From an uncultured Gilliamella sp. (GTDB lineage Bacteria > Pseudomonadota > Gammaproteobacteria > Enterobacterales > Enterobacteriaceae), in NCBI GenBank assembly GCA_945291235.1, contig CALYQY010000045.1:1-18313 (forward strand): a DNA stretch of 18,313 bases, given 5' to 3'. Positions 1 to 8,486 of this stretch are shown here, piece by piece. The position numbers and the translations under genes were made by a program. The notes beneath the pieces were generated by a model that had not been told where the DNA came from, did not search any database, and worked only from the letters and a program-made list of their open reading frames with translations. How positions within the stretch are numbered: the stretch's first letter is position 1; the number at the start of each line of letters is the position of its first letter.

Positions 1-1
1 T

Positions 2-49
2 GATATGCAACCATTACGAGTATTGACTGATGATATGTTTTTAAAATGA
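2..49 (+). CDS. possible 3' end of an upstream coding region (partial)
   Basis: From base 2 to the TGA at 47-49 one plus-strand frame stays open and would encode about 15 residues ending VLTDDMFLK. The other two plus-strand frames are interrupted within 30 bases. Fifteen codons are too few to identify a protein or to prove coding, and minus-strand frames are also open over this stretch. If real, it ends 150 nt before srfA and would be transcribed in the same direction. Confidence 0.25.
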   Translation, partial: DMQPLRVLTDDMFLK

Positions 50-199
50 CGATTATGGTAAGGTAATTTTGCAGTATGTAAAAAATAAAGTAAAAAAATC
101 TTAACTTATCCTATAGATACCAATTACAACAGCTGGATTTTTCTGTTAGAATTAAAAGATTACAAAAATATCATATGATAATGGAATGGAAAGGTCAGT
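50..199 (+). promoter_or_regulatory. AT-rich leader upstream of srfA, with its ribosome binding site
   Basis: This roughly 150-nt non-coding stretch is the only sizeable upstream space for a promoter of the whole cluster. A TATAGAT at 112-118 could act as a -10 element, but no convincing -35 element lies 16-18 nt before it. A perfect 12-nt palindrome, TATCATATGATA, lies at 169-180, about 20 nt before the start codon; such palindromes are expected by chance in DNA this AT-rich. The ribosome binding site AAAGG at 190-194, five bases before ATG at 200, is good and supports that start. No rho-independent terminator is seen here. Confidence 0.35.
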
Positions 200-1672
200 A
201 TGGCAAATACACTACTTAGAACTGGTGATATTAAAGATTTTAAAATGCTTGGGCATGACGGTAAAGCTGCTTACTTAGTGGCAACCCAAATTCGTGAAAT
301 GTTCAGAGTAAAAATAGGTAAACAATATGCCGACTATTTAGCCATTCCACAACGTAATGATCAAGGAAATAGGGTTGATTGGTATATACCTTTTGATTCG
401 GTTCAATATGATATTGTGCCTTGGTCATCTGCCAGCGAATCAGAACAACAATCAGCGCTTCAATTGTTGGCAGCATTTGAACAAAAGGTAGTTGAGCTAG
501 GCAAACAATTAGCTAATAATCCAAACCTTGAAGGCGATCAATTGCTATTTAGCCGCCTAATTTATGATCCTAATCACCGTGAGGACAGCCAAGAACCAAA
601 TCTTATGGCGATTCGGTTTCCAAGCAATGAATATATTTATATCGTTAATGGCAAGCCTGTTATTACTTTTTGGGGATTTATTAATCCACAAACTCAACTA
701 ACCCAATCACCTTTCAAATGTTTAGAACAATCAGAAAGCACAGCACCTTATGTTACTGAACAAATTGACCCCCCGATAACGTCTAAACGTCCTTGGTGGA
801 AACGTTGGTGGATGTGGTTATTAATGCTGTTGCCACTATTATTGTTATTATTACTACTGTTTTTATTACGAGGGTGCTTTTATCATCCTGAATCATCAAT
901 TACACCGCCATTGTCAGTCGATAATGCGGTGAATGTACCGGTTGAGACTGATCGGGACAAAAAACCAGAAGATAAAAAAGGTGAGGATCCTATTCGTGAT
1001 GTGAATGTTATCCATAGATCGGTGGGTACTAACATAAATCATGATTCGGTGTTAAATACTGACAATCGTAATGACGTAATTGGTACAACTGTTACAGAAG
1101 GTAACATTGATGTGACTGATACGCTCAACACGCCTACCACATTACCTGTCGATAGTCATGGTGTAGGTGATGATAATCCGCCAATTCATGACATAACGCC
1201 TGATAATGCAGGTACGACTTCTGATGTTGATAACACTAATCAGAATGAAAACCAGAATCAAAACACAGCAGCTATGGATACCAATAACGCTACACAATCC
1301 CAAAATTTAAGTGTACCACCAGATGCAATTAAGCAAGGTTCTATGGATTTTCTTAATGGACAATGGACAGTAGGTGGTGGAATCCAAGATAAATCAACGG
1401 GTAAACCATTACGTTTAAACTACAGTTTTGATCAAGGAAATGGTGAAGTTACGGTAATACGTAGTGATGGTGTGAAATGTGTCGGTAAAGTTGGTAGTGG
1501 TTTTCAAAACTCAAATTTAAGTATAAAGAGTAATACTGAAGCGCTTTGTAGCGATAATACAAAATATCAATTACCGAAAATAGAGTGCTCAACAAACAGT
1601 AACAATCAAACTGATTGTAAGGGAAATTATAATAATGGTACATCGTTCCCGTTAACGATGAAAAAACAATAG
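200..1672 (+). CDS. srfA: SrfA family bitopic inner-membrane protein
   Basis: First gene of the cluster, identified as SrfA by its position directly before srfB and srfC and by its architecture. Residues 1-195 form a cytoplasmic domain with LAIP at 47-50, W61 and a strand-rich IYIVNGKPVI segment at 146-155. A Trp/Arg/Lys-rich juxtamembrane patch (about 196-206) precedes one Leu-rich membrane helix at about 203-223. The positive charge before the helix predicts N-in, C-out topology. Residues 230-375 are a low-complexity Asn/Asp/Thr/Gln linker. Residues 378-490 are a compact predicted periplasmic domain with four cysteines (C427, C450, C463, C473) that could form two disulfides. The cytoplasmic region is visibly related to the N-termini of the vWA proteins at 15210 and 16628. 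Salmonella srfABC were named as SsrB-regulated factors; the molecular function of SrfA is unknown. The AAAGG site five bases upstream supports the start. An anchoring or scaffold role is inference. Confidence 0.82.
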   Translation: MANTLLRTGDIKDFKMLGHDGKAAYLVATQIREMFRVKIGKQYADYLAIPQRNDQGNRVDWYIPFDSVQYDIVPWSSASESEQQSALQLLAAFEQKVVELGKQLANNPNLEGDQLLFSRLIYDPNHREDSQEPNLMAIRFPSNEYIYIVNGKPVITFWGFINPQTQLTQSPFKCLEQSESTAPYVTEQIDPPITSKRPWWKRWWMWLLMLLPLLLLLLLLFLLRGCFYHPESSITPPLSVDNAVNVPVETDRDKKPEDKKGEDPIRDVNVIHRSVGTNINHDSVLNTDNRNDVIGTTVTEGNIDVTDTLNTPTTLPVDSHGVGDDNPPIHDITPDNAGTTSDVDNTNQNENQNQNTAAMDTNNATQSQNLSVPPDAIKQGSMDFLNGQWTVGGGIQDKSTGKPLRLNYSFDQGNGEVTVIRSDGVKCVGKVGSGFQNSNLSIKSNTEALCSDNTKYQLPKIECSTNSNNQTDCKGNYNNGTSFPLTMKKQ

Positions 1673-1680
1673 GGTAGTAT

Positions 1681-4600
1681 ATGCTTCCAGAATTACGCAA
1701 TTATGGTCAAGAAGTGACTCTTATCATGAACAGTGGTATTCAGTTTCTTGATTTTGCACTTAAAATAGATTGGAAAGACAGCCAATGGCGCAATAAAGCG
1801 AATGGGTGCTTTATTGATCCGTCCGAAAGTGGTGCATTGATTCGATTACTAGAAGATGTCGAAAATGGTCAATTTTTTAGTCCTGACAACCCCACTTTTG
1901 CGGTTACCCCCACACAAGAAATTAGTGTCGATCAATCCCTAAAATTGTATGACGGTGTTTGGTTACCGATTCCTGTTTTACGGTCGATTCCTCCAGAACG
2001 ATTTGATAAAGGTCCTCATAACTGGAGCAGAGTAAGAATTGTCAGTATTCCTCAAGGTGAAGATCCCGATGGTAATACGCATCGTATAACATTTGCGTTT
2101 GACACTAAAATCTTTGCTAATTTGGATGATGTTGCTTATCTTGCTCCAACTGAAAATGACGTAATGACAGGTGCGATTTTTAGTCTGGCGCACCGCTCTG
2201 ATCATGTGTCCTGGTTTTTAGAACTCAAATGGATTTCCAGTTGGTTAATCGATCTGTTTGAAGAATTAGCGCAGCAACCTGAACGCTTAAAGATGCATAA
2301 GGATGATATCCAGCAAGAAATGAATAATAAGGCTTATTATGGGCACTATCTTAATATCATTAATTTGCTCGGTGAAACATTAAATCTACCAACCATTAAA
2401 ATTGTTTCTAACAATAAAAATGATATTGTGAAATCGATTCCTGTCGATATGATTTTAGATGTGGGTAATTCACGAACTTGTGGCATTTTGATTGAAGATC
2501 ATGTTCAAGATAAAGACAGTCTTAATCATCGCTATGAATTGGAGATACGCGATCTAACCAGACCTGAATATATCTATAACGAACCATTTGAAAGTCGAGT
2601 TGAATTTGCACAAACCTTTTTTGGTAAAGAACACTTTTCGCTACAGAGTGGTCGACGAGATACCTTCCGTTGGCCTAGTATTGTTCGTGTCGGTAAAGAA
2701 GCAAGCCGCTTAGCTAGTCGCCGTGAAGGCAACGAAGGTGCAACCGGGCTTTCAAGTCCAAAACGTTATTTATGGGATCAAGATAAGTACGAACAAGGTT
2801 GGCGTTTTAACTCTTATTATGTAAAAAGCGATCATGAACCTTTTGCAACGGCAGAGCCCTTTTCAAATTTAATTAATGAATATGGTGAAGCCCTACATAT
2901 TCTTAATAACAATATTCAAGAAGAATATGATCGTAAAATACCGGTATTCCACCCTAAATATTCACGTAGTTCGCTCATGACGTTTATGTTATGCGAAGTA
3001 TTGATGCATGCTTTGATGCAGATTAATAGCGTTGCGCAACGTAATAAACTTGAACATGCTAAAACGCCACGTAATTTACGTTCAATTATCTTAACGATTC
3101 CGCCGGCTATGCCAAAACCCGAGCAAGCGATATTTAAAAGTTGTGTGTATCAAGCTATTGGACTTGTTTGGAAAAGTTTAGGTTGGGATAATTCGGATGA
3201 TAATATTGATTTTACTCATCCGGAAGAACTTAAACATATTTGGCCAAACATACCGGAAGTTTATATTCAATGGGATGAAGCAACCTGTGGTCAAGTAGTT
3301 TATCTTTTCAATGAAACACAAAATAATTTTAACGGACGTAGTGAAGAATTTATTGCTTCAATTGTTCGACCAGACAAAACCAATAAGCAAAAAGTTACCA
3401 TTGCGACGGTGGATATCGGTGGGGGTACAACCGATTTAGTCATCAACGATTACCATTTAGATTATGGTGCAAACGGGCAACAAAACAGTAGTAATGCCTA
3501 TATTGTTCCAAGTCAGCGTTTTCGTGATGGTTTTAAAGTAGCGGGTGATGATATATTACTTGATATTATTCAAGATATTGTTTTAACCTCGTTAACCAAC
3601 GGCTTAAAGCAGGCAGGACTTGCTGATCCAAGCCCAATCTTGTCAACGATTATTGGTTCACAACAACTTTCTATTCAAGATGCGGTTTTACGTCAACAAC
3701 TGACATTACAACTGTTTACGCCGATAGGTTTGCGGATCTTGAAAGAGTATGAACTTTACGATCCTTTACATAGTGAACGGCAGGTATTTAGCGCAAGTTT
3801 TAAAGAATTATTAGAGCATCATGCTATGACTGATAGTGTGCTGAATTTTATTAATGAGCCAATCAAGCGCGCATTAAATAATCCTGACTTTTCAGTGCTT
3901 AATTTGAATATTGAGATTAATCTCAAACGAATTCATTACCTGTTTATACGTGGTGATTATTACAATATTTGTAAAACGTTTGACGCATTGTCCGAAATCA
4001 TCAGTTGTTATCAATGTGATGTGCTGTTATTAACTGGACGCCCTTCATGCTTACCGGGTATTCAAAGTTATTTTCGATCTCGTTTATCTATCCCTGCAGG
4101 GCGAATCTTGCCACTCCATGGTTATTATACGGGCGGATGGTATCCATTCCATAAACAAGAACGCATTGATGATCCTAAAACCACCGCTGCTGTAGGCGCT
4201 ATGCTTTGCTTCTTAAGTAAGAATTTAAGGCTACCTAACTTCTATTTTAGATCAACAAATATGGATCTTTATTCAACAGTCAAATACATTGGATTGTTGG
4301 ATAATTTAAACATGATTAAAAATGAAAATGTCTATTACCGAGATATAAATTTAGATGATCCGGATTATGATTTTCCTGATCTGTCTTTTGAAATACGAGG
4401 TACAACAAGGCTAGGTTTTAAACAACTTGAAGTTGATCGCTGGCCGGCTTCTCCGATCTATATTTTAACCATTGAAAACGGCGATGTTGCTCGGCGTTTA
4501 AGTGCTCAAGGCGTGGTACTTGAAGTGACCTTAGGTATTAAAAATAGGCAAAAAATGGTCGAGAATTTTTATATTAAAGACATAAAAGCATCTGATGGAC

Positions 4601-4707
4601 GAGCTTGCAATAAAAACCAAGATGTTAAACTGAGTTTAAATACAATGGTTAACTCCGGTTTAATCAGTACCCAATATTGGCTTGATAGTGGAATGATAAA
4701 ACGATGA
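1681..4707 (+). CDS. srfB: SrfB, large actin/Hsp70-fold ATPase ('virulence factor SrfB')
   Basis: A 1008-residue cytosolic protein without signal peptide or membrane helix, about the usual SrfB length. Three motifs of the actin/Hsp70/FtsA nucleotide-binding fold are visible: phosphate-1 LDVGNSRTCG at 259-268, phosphate-2 DIGGGTTD at 578-585, and an adenosine-type motif LLLTGRPSCLPG at about 782-793. About 255 residues precede phosphate-1, and the 310 residues between phosphate-1 and phosphate-2 far exceed the spacing in Hsp70 or actin, implying a large inserted subdomain. It starts 8 nt after srfA; an AGGG overlaps the srfA stop. A second Met lies at residue 16, but the segment VTLIMNSGIQFLDF that straddles it looks conserved in the family, favouring the upstream ATG. 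It overlaps srfC by 4 nt. ATP binding is strongly supported; whether it polymerises, chaperones or moves a partner is unknown. Confidence 0.92.
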   Translation: MLPELRNYGQEVTLIMNSGIQFLDFALKIDWKDSQWRNKANGCFIDPSESGALIRLLEDVENGQFFSPDNPTFAVTPTQEISVDQSLKLYDGVWLPIPVLRSIPPERFDKGPHNWSRVRIVSIPQGEDPDGNTHRITFAFDTKIFANLDDVAYLAPTENDVMTGAIFSLAHRSDHVSWFLELKWISSWLIDLFEELAQQPERLKMHKDDIQQEMNNKAYYGHYLNIINLLGETLNLPTIKIVSNNKNDIVKSIPVDMILDVGNSRTCGILIEDHVQDKDSLNHRYELEIRDLTRPEYIYNEPFESRVEFAQTFFGKEHFSLQSGRRDTFRWPSIVRVGKEASRLASRREGNEGATGLSSPKRYLWDQDKYEQGWRFNSYYVKSDHEPFATAEPFSNLINEYGEALHILNNNIQEEYDRKIPVFHPKYSRSSLMTFMLCEVLMHALMQINSVAQRNKLEHAKTPRNLRSIILTIPPAMPKPEQAIFKSCVYQAIGLVWKSLGWDNSDDNIDFTHPEELKHIWPNIPEVYIQWDEATCGQVVYLFNETQNNFNGRSEEFIASIVRPDKTNKQKVTIATVDIGGGTTDLVINDYHLDYGANGQQNSSNAYIVPSQRFRDGFKVAGDDILLDIIQDIVLTSLTNGLKQAGLADPSPILSTIIGSQQLSIQDAVLRQQLTLQLFTPIGLRILKEYELYDPLHSERQVFSASFKELLEHHAMTDSVLNFINEPIKRALNNPDFSVLNLNIEINLKRIHYLFIRGDYYNICKTFDALSEIISCYQCDVLLLTGRPSCLPGIQSYFRSRLSIPAGRILPLHGYYTGGWYPFHKQERIDDPKTTAAVGAMLCFLSKNLRLPNFYFRSTNMDLYSTVKYIGLLDNLNMIKNENVYYRDINLDDPDYDFPDLSFEIRGTTRLGFKQLEVDRWPASPIYILTIENGDVARRLSAQGVVLEVTLGIKNRQKMVENFYIKDIKASDGRACNKNQDVKLSLNTMVNSGLISTQYWLDSGMIKR

Positions 4708-7391
4708 ATAACATAAATGAACAACTGCCTAAATCTTGGGAACACGTTTACCATGCATCAGCAGAAGCAATTGAATGGGTTAATCAAACACGTCATTCAT
4801 CCAAACGTTTAAATAGTGAAGCAGATAATTTAATTCTTGATTTACGCCGTTTGCGTAATAGCGCTAAACGATTAGGTGAGGTCTCTACCAAATCGGTTGC
4901 GGTCGGTTTTTTTGGACTTTCTCAAGCAGGAAAATCATACCTGATTTCGGCACTTGCCGCAGGGGATAATGGCAAACTTGAAACGGTTGTCGATAACCAA
5001 ATTTTAGATTTTATCGATCATGTCAATCCGGTAGGAAGTGGTAAAGAAGCGACAGGTTTAGTCACGCGTTTTAGTCGAACCGCTAAAGGAGGAATTGCCA
5101 ACTATCCGTTAGAGTTAAAATTGTTTAGAGAGATAGAAATTGTCAAAATATTAATTAATGCTTTTTTTAAAGATTTTGACCAACAAAAAGTCTCTAATAA
5201 AATTGAATTTTCACAATTAAATCAGTTAATCCAACGGTTGGAAAATAAAAAACAAACCAGTTATGTCGGCGGTATATCGGAAGATGATATCGTTGAACTT
5301 TACGATTATTTGTCTGAAAATTTCGGCAACGCTTTAGAAGGATTAAAAGGGGGATATTGGGAAAAAGCAGTACATTTACTTCCTTATCTATCTGTTTCTG
5401 AACGAGGCGAGCTGTTTGCGGTATTATGGGGTGGAATTGCAGAGCTAACAACAATCTATATTCAGCTTGCTAATACGTTATCTCGTTTACATCATGCTGA
5501 AACTGTGTATGCGCCGTTAACTGTTTTGATTAAAGAGCAAAATGGTATTAAATCGCAAATTGACAGTATTATGAATGTAGACATTTTAGAGCGATTAAAC
5601 ACCGATAAAGATTCATCGGTTACGATAACGCCTATTAACGGTAAACCAACGGATTTATCTTTGGCGCAACTGGCTTTTTTAACAGCGGAATTAATCTTTC
5701 CATTAGTGAACAAAACGCGAGTTTCAACATTTGAAAAAGTTGATTTGCTTGATTTTCCGGGATATCGAGGACGCTTGAATTTAATCTCGATTTCAGATGT
5801 TAAAGAAGGTAATCCCATTTCTCAACTATTATTACGGGGTAAAGTTGCCTACTTATTTGAAAAGTATACCGATAGCCAAGAGATGAATGTATTAGTGGTT
5901 TGTACACCTTCTGATAAGCAATCTGATGTGAATGATGTTGGGCCGGTGCTTGAACGGTGGATCGGTAAAACACAAGGTGAAACACCTGAAAAGCGAGCAA
6001 CCAAAGAAGTTGGCTTGTTATGGGCGATTACCATGTTTGATAAACGGATATGTACATCGTTGACCTTGTCGGAAGATAATCTAAAAAATAGTTGGGGTAA
6101 AGGTGGATTATTACAACAAACTATTTTAGAACGTTTTGGAAGTTATGATTGGCTAATGAATTGGTCAAATAATCAGAAATTCAACAATGTTTATTTGGTT
6201 CGTAAACCTGGTTTTGATGTACCGTTTTTAAATGTCGATCCTTCTTCACGCCAAGAACTGTCTCATAATGAGAATTATCAGACTAAAATGGACGTATTAA
6301 AAAAGACTTTTATCGACAATGTTGATGTTCAAGAATATGTATCTCAACCAAAAGAAGCGTGGGATGCCATGCTTAAACTTAACGATGGCGGTATAGGTCG
6401 AATTAGTCAATATTTAGAAAAAGTAGCGATTACTGAAGTAAAACAACAACGTATTGTTGAGCAATTAAATGAAAAAATTGATTACATCACAAATATGCGT
6501 TTTGATACGTGGTACCAAGCTGGTAGTGATGAAGAACTTGGTAAGAAAAAACACGTTATCGCAGATGTGGTGAAAGAGTTGCAGGGTAAAGCATTGTTAT
6601 TAGGTGAATTACTCAAAACTTTAGAATTGCCGGATCAAACAATTCGAGCTTTGTATCATTCCAACCATGTAGAAAAGCAGATAGCTAAAGATAATGATGA
6701 TAATTTAGTCGGCAATTTATCCAATGATTTTGGCTTTAATACTGAATTTGACCTTTTTTCGGACATGAATAGCAATTTAACCAATAAGCCAGCAGTGACT
6801 TTGCCGACTGAATCTAAATTTGCTAAGAGTGTTTTTACAACTTGGTTAGAGCACTTAAGAAATATCGTGCTGGATCAGCATATTGTACAGTTTTTTGGTT
6901 TAAGCCAAAAATCATTATCTTTTATTGTTGAAGAGCTTATTACAGGAGTCAATCGTTTGAAGATTGAACAAAATTTAACTGAAAAAATCTTAAATAACGA
7001 AAATACTGGCAGTAAACGTGATGATCTTGAATCAAGACAGATAAGTACAATTCATACTCAATTATCTGATTATATTGCGTGGTTAGGTTTTATTGAAGGT
7101 CAGGTGGATAACATTCCAATGAGTCGTGTTAATCACGGCAAGCGTATATTTGCATCACCGTTAAATGAGTTTGTTATGCAATCATCTCACCAGTTGCCAA
7201 AATTGGATAATAATACTAAAAATTATTCTCAATTTGCGATATTTGATTGGTTTATAGCTTTTGCTACGCTTGCACAAGAAAATGTCGGACATCATGCCGG
7301 ACGGGAAATAAGTCAAGAACAAAATAGTCGTCTGGGTGAGATTCTGGCATGTTTTAAACAATCACAAATTAAATTGGATGATTTCTTGTAA
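4704..7391 (+). CDS. srfC: SrfC, large P-loop GTPase-like protein ('virulence factor SrfC')
   Basis: An 895-residue cytosolic protein starting inside the srfB stop (ATGA, 4-nt overlap), which implies translational coupling and matched dosage. A Walker A/G1 motif GLSQAGKS lies at 71-78 after a hydrophobic strand. A candidate switch-I region, GKEATGLVTR, lies at 113-122. A G3-type DFPG lies at 350-353 after LL, and a possible G4-like strand, ITMFDK, at about 442-447. The G2-to-G3 distance of about 230 residues is much longer than in ordinary small GTPases and indicates a large, mostly helical insertion. The C-terminal 450 residues look helical, with no membrane segment. Family members are annotated as putative virulence proteins. 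A dynamin-like or translation-factor-class GTPase core is plausible from the motifs. GTP rather than ATP specificity is inferred, because a canonical NKxD is not clear. Its constant partner is SrfB. Confidence 0.88.
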   Translation: MNNINEQLPKSWEHVYHASAEAIEWVNQTRHSSKRLNSEADNLILDLRRLRNSAKRLGEVSTKSVAVGFFGLSQAGKSYLISALAAGDNGKLETVVDNQILDFIDHVNPVGSGKEATGLVTRFSRTAKGGIANYPLELKLFREIEIVKILINAFFKDFDQQKVSNKIEFSQLNQLIQRLENKKQTSYVGGISEDDIVELYDYLSENFGNALEGLKGGYWEKAVHLLPYLSVSERGELFAVLWGGIAELTTIYIQLANTLSRLHHAETVYAPLTVLIKEQNGIKSQIDSIMNVDILERLNTDKDSSVTITPINGKPTDLSLAQLAFLTAELIFPLVNKTRVSTFEKVDLLDFPGYRGRLNLISISDVKEGNPISQLLLRGKVAYLFEKYTDSQEMNVLVVCTPSDKQSDVNDVGPVLERWIGKTQGETPEKRATKEVGLLWAITMFDKRICTSLTLSEDNLKNSWGKGGLLQQTILERFGSYDWLMNWSNNQKFNNVYLVRKPGFDVPFLNVDPSSRQELSHNENYQTKMDVLKKTFIDNVDVQEYVSQPKEAWDAMLKLNDGGIGRISQYLEKVAITEVKQQRIVEQLNEKIDYITNMRFDTWYQAGSDEELGKKKHVIADVVKELQGKALLLGELLKTLELPDQTIRALYHSNHVEKQIAKDNDDNLVGNLSNDFGFNTEFDLFSDMNSNLTNKPAVTLPTESKFAKSVFTTWLEHLRNIVLDQHIVQFFGLSQKSLSFIVEELITGVNRLKIEQNLTEKILNNENTGSKRDDLESRQISTIHTQLSDYIAWLGFIEGQVDNIPMSRVNHGKRIFASPLNEFVMQSSHQLPKLDNNTKNYSQFAIFDWFIAFATLAQENVGHHAGREISQEQNSRLGEILACFKQSQIKLDDFL

Positions 7392-7433
7392 ATTAATGCA
7401 ATAACAAAGTGAAGTGACAGGATAGAGGACATT

Positions 7434-8474
7434 ATGGCATTAAGAATCGAATTAAATGGTTATAAACCGGGTATAGCTAAATTTTTGGCATATAAATGGA
7501 ATGGTAGTGCTGATATTGAAATATTGATTCAACGTAATCAGGATAGTTATTATTTGTCTGGATTAAATCAATGGAGTCCAGAAAAAAGTTGGCATACGTT
7601 GGCTGATATGACTGTCGAACATGAACAGTTAACCGGGCTTGTTGGTGAATGGCTGGTTGATTCGTTATTAACCCAAGAAAGTACAGCACGATTTTTGGTA
7701 CAGATTCGTGATAAGCAAAACGAAAATTACAGTGACCGAGGCGTCATTAACATAGCTGATGGTGTGATGACGTCAGCCGCATTAAACACGGTTACTACTA
7801 CATCTGATATGCATCTTGAACCTGAGGTGTGTGTAGATGTAATCCCCGATGACGAAAAAATGGACGGCGAAACACAAACCATTTACGAGCCTGAAATCGA
7901 AGAACAAATTATCGAAGAACCTGTTGAACCCGTCGTTGAGGAAGTCGTTACATCCGTACCCACATCTAAAACTGTAACGGATGAGACGTTGACACAACCG
8001 ATTAAACAAAAAAGAAAATCAGGTTTAATATTCGGCTTGATCATTGCTATTTTACTGTTAATTGTTATGGGTATCGCAATTTGGTATTTTCTATTCTTCC
8101 AAAATCAACAAGCTAAAGACGCTGAACCGGCTATGTTAGGTCAATGTAGTTTAAGTCAAGTAGGAGATGATGATCTCACTTTTATTCAAAAATGTTTGCA
8201 AACTAAGCCACTGACTCCAATGATTATTCAGTTGATCAATGATGCTAAAAAAGCAAAAAAATGTAATATTGCTCAGCGGTTATATGCTAATCAATCACAA
8301 GTAAATTCAACCATTGCCATTTTGTATGCCAAAGAATATGACGAAAAGTATTATCAAGCTAATAGCTGTTTTGAAGCTGATAAAGAAACGGCTATTTATT
8401 GGTACGAAACCGCATTGAATAATGATCCCGATAATAAAGACGTAAAAGCACGGTTAGCTGAGCTACAAAAGTAG
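7434..8474 (+). CDS. bitopic membrane protein with periplasmic TPR-like tail
   Basis: A 346-residue protein with three parts. Residues 1-110 are a soluble, strand-rich N-terminal domain of unknown family. Residues 130-195 are an acidic/Pro/Val-rich linker ending in a basic patch (KQKRKS). One strong membrane helix covers about 197-222. The remaining residues (223-346) lie outside the membrane by the positive-inside rule and contain four cysteines. The last helical pair (about residues 310-346), with an AIYWYETALNNDPDN pattern, is characteristic of a TPR or Sel1-like repeat. It begins 42 nt after srfC behind a good GAGGA ribosome site (7425-7429). The architecture, cytoplasmic domain-linker-helix-periplasmic interaction domain, copies that of SrfA and the vWA proteins of the cluster, but its N-terminal domain does not obviously match theirs. 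A protein-protein adaptor role is inferred. Confidence 0.75.
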   Translation: MALRIELNGYKPGIAKFLAYKWNGSADIEILIQRNQDSYYLSGLNQWSPEKSWHTLADMTVEHEQLTGLVGEWLVDSLLTQESTARFLVQIRDKQNENYSDRGVINIADGVMTSAALNTVTTTSDMHLEPEVCVDVIPDDEKMDGETQTIYEPEIEEQIIEEPVEPVVEEVVTSVPTSKTVTDETLTQPIKQKRKSGLIFGLIIAILLLIVMGIAIWYFLFFQNQQAKDAEPAMLGQCSLSQVGDDDLTFIQKCLQTKPLTPMIIQLINDAKKAKKCNIAQRLYANQSQVNSTIAILYAKEYDEKYYQANSCFEADKETAIYWYETALNNDPDNKDVKARLAELQK

Positions 8475-8486
8475 GTAGGAACAAAA

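Noticed and set aside
169..180. 12-nt perfect palindrome TATCATATGATA upstream of srfA as an operator
   Set aside because: Several palindromes of this length are expected by chance in 18 kb of AT-rich DNA; there is no second copy or promoter overlap to support it.
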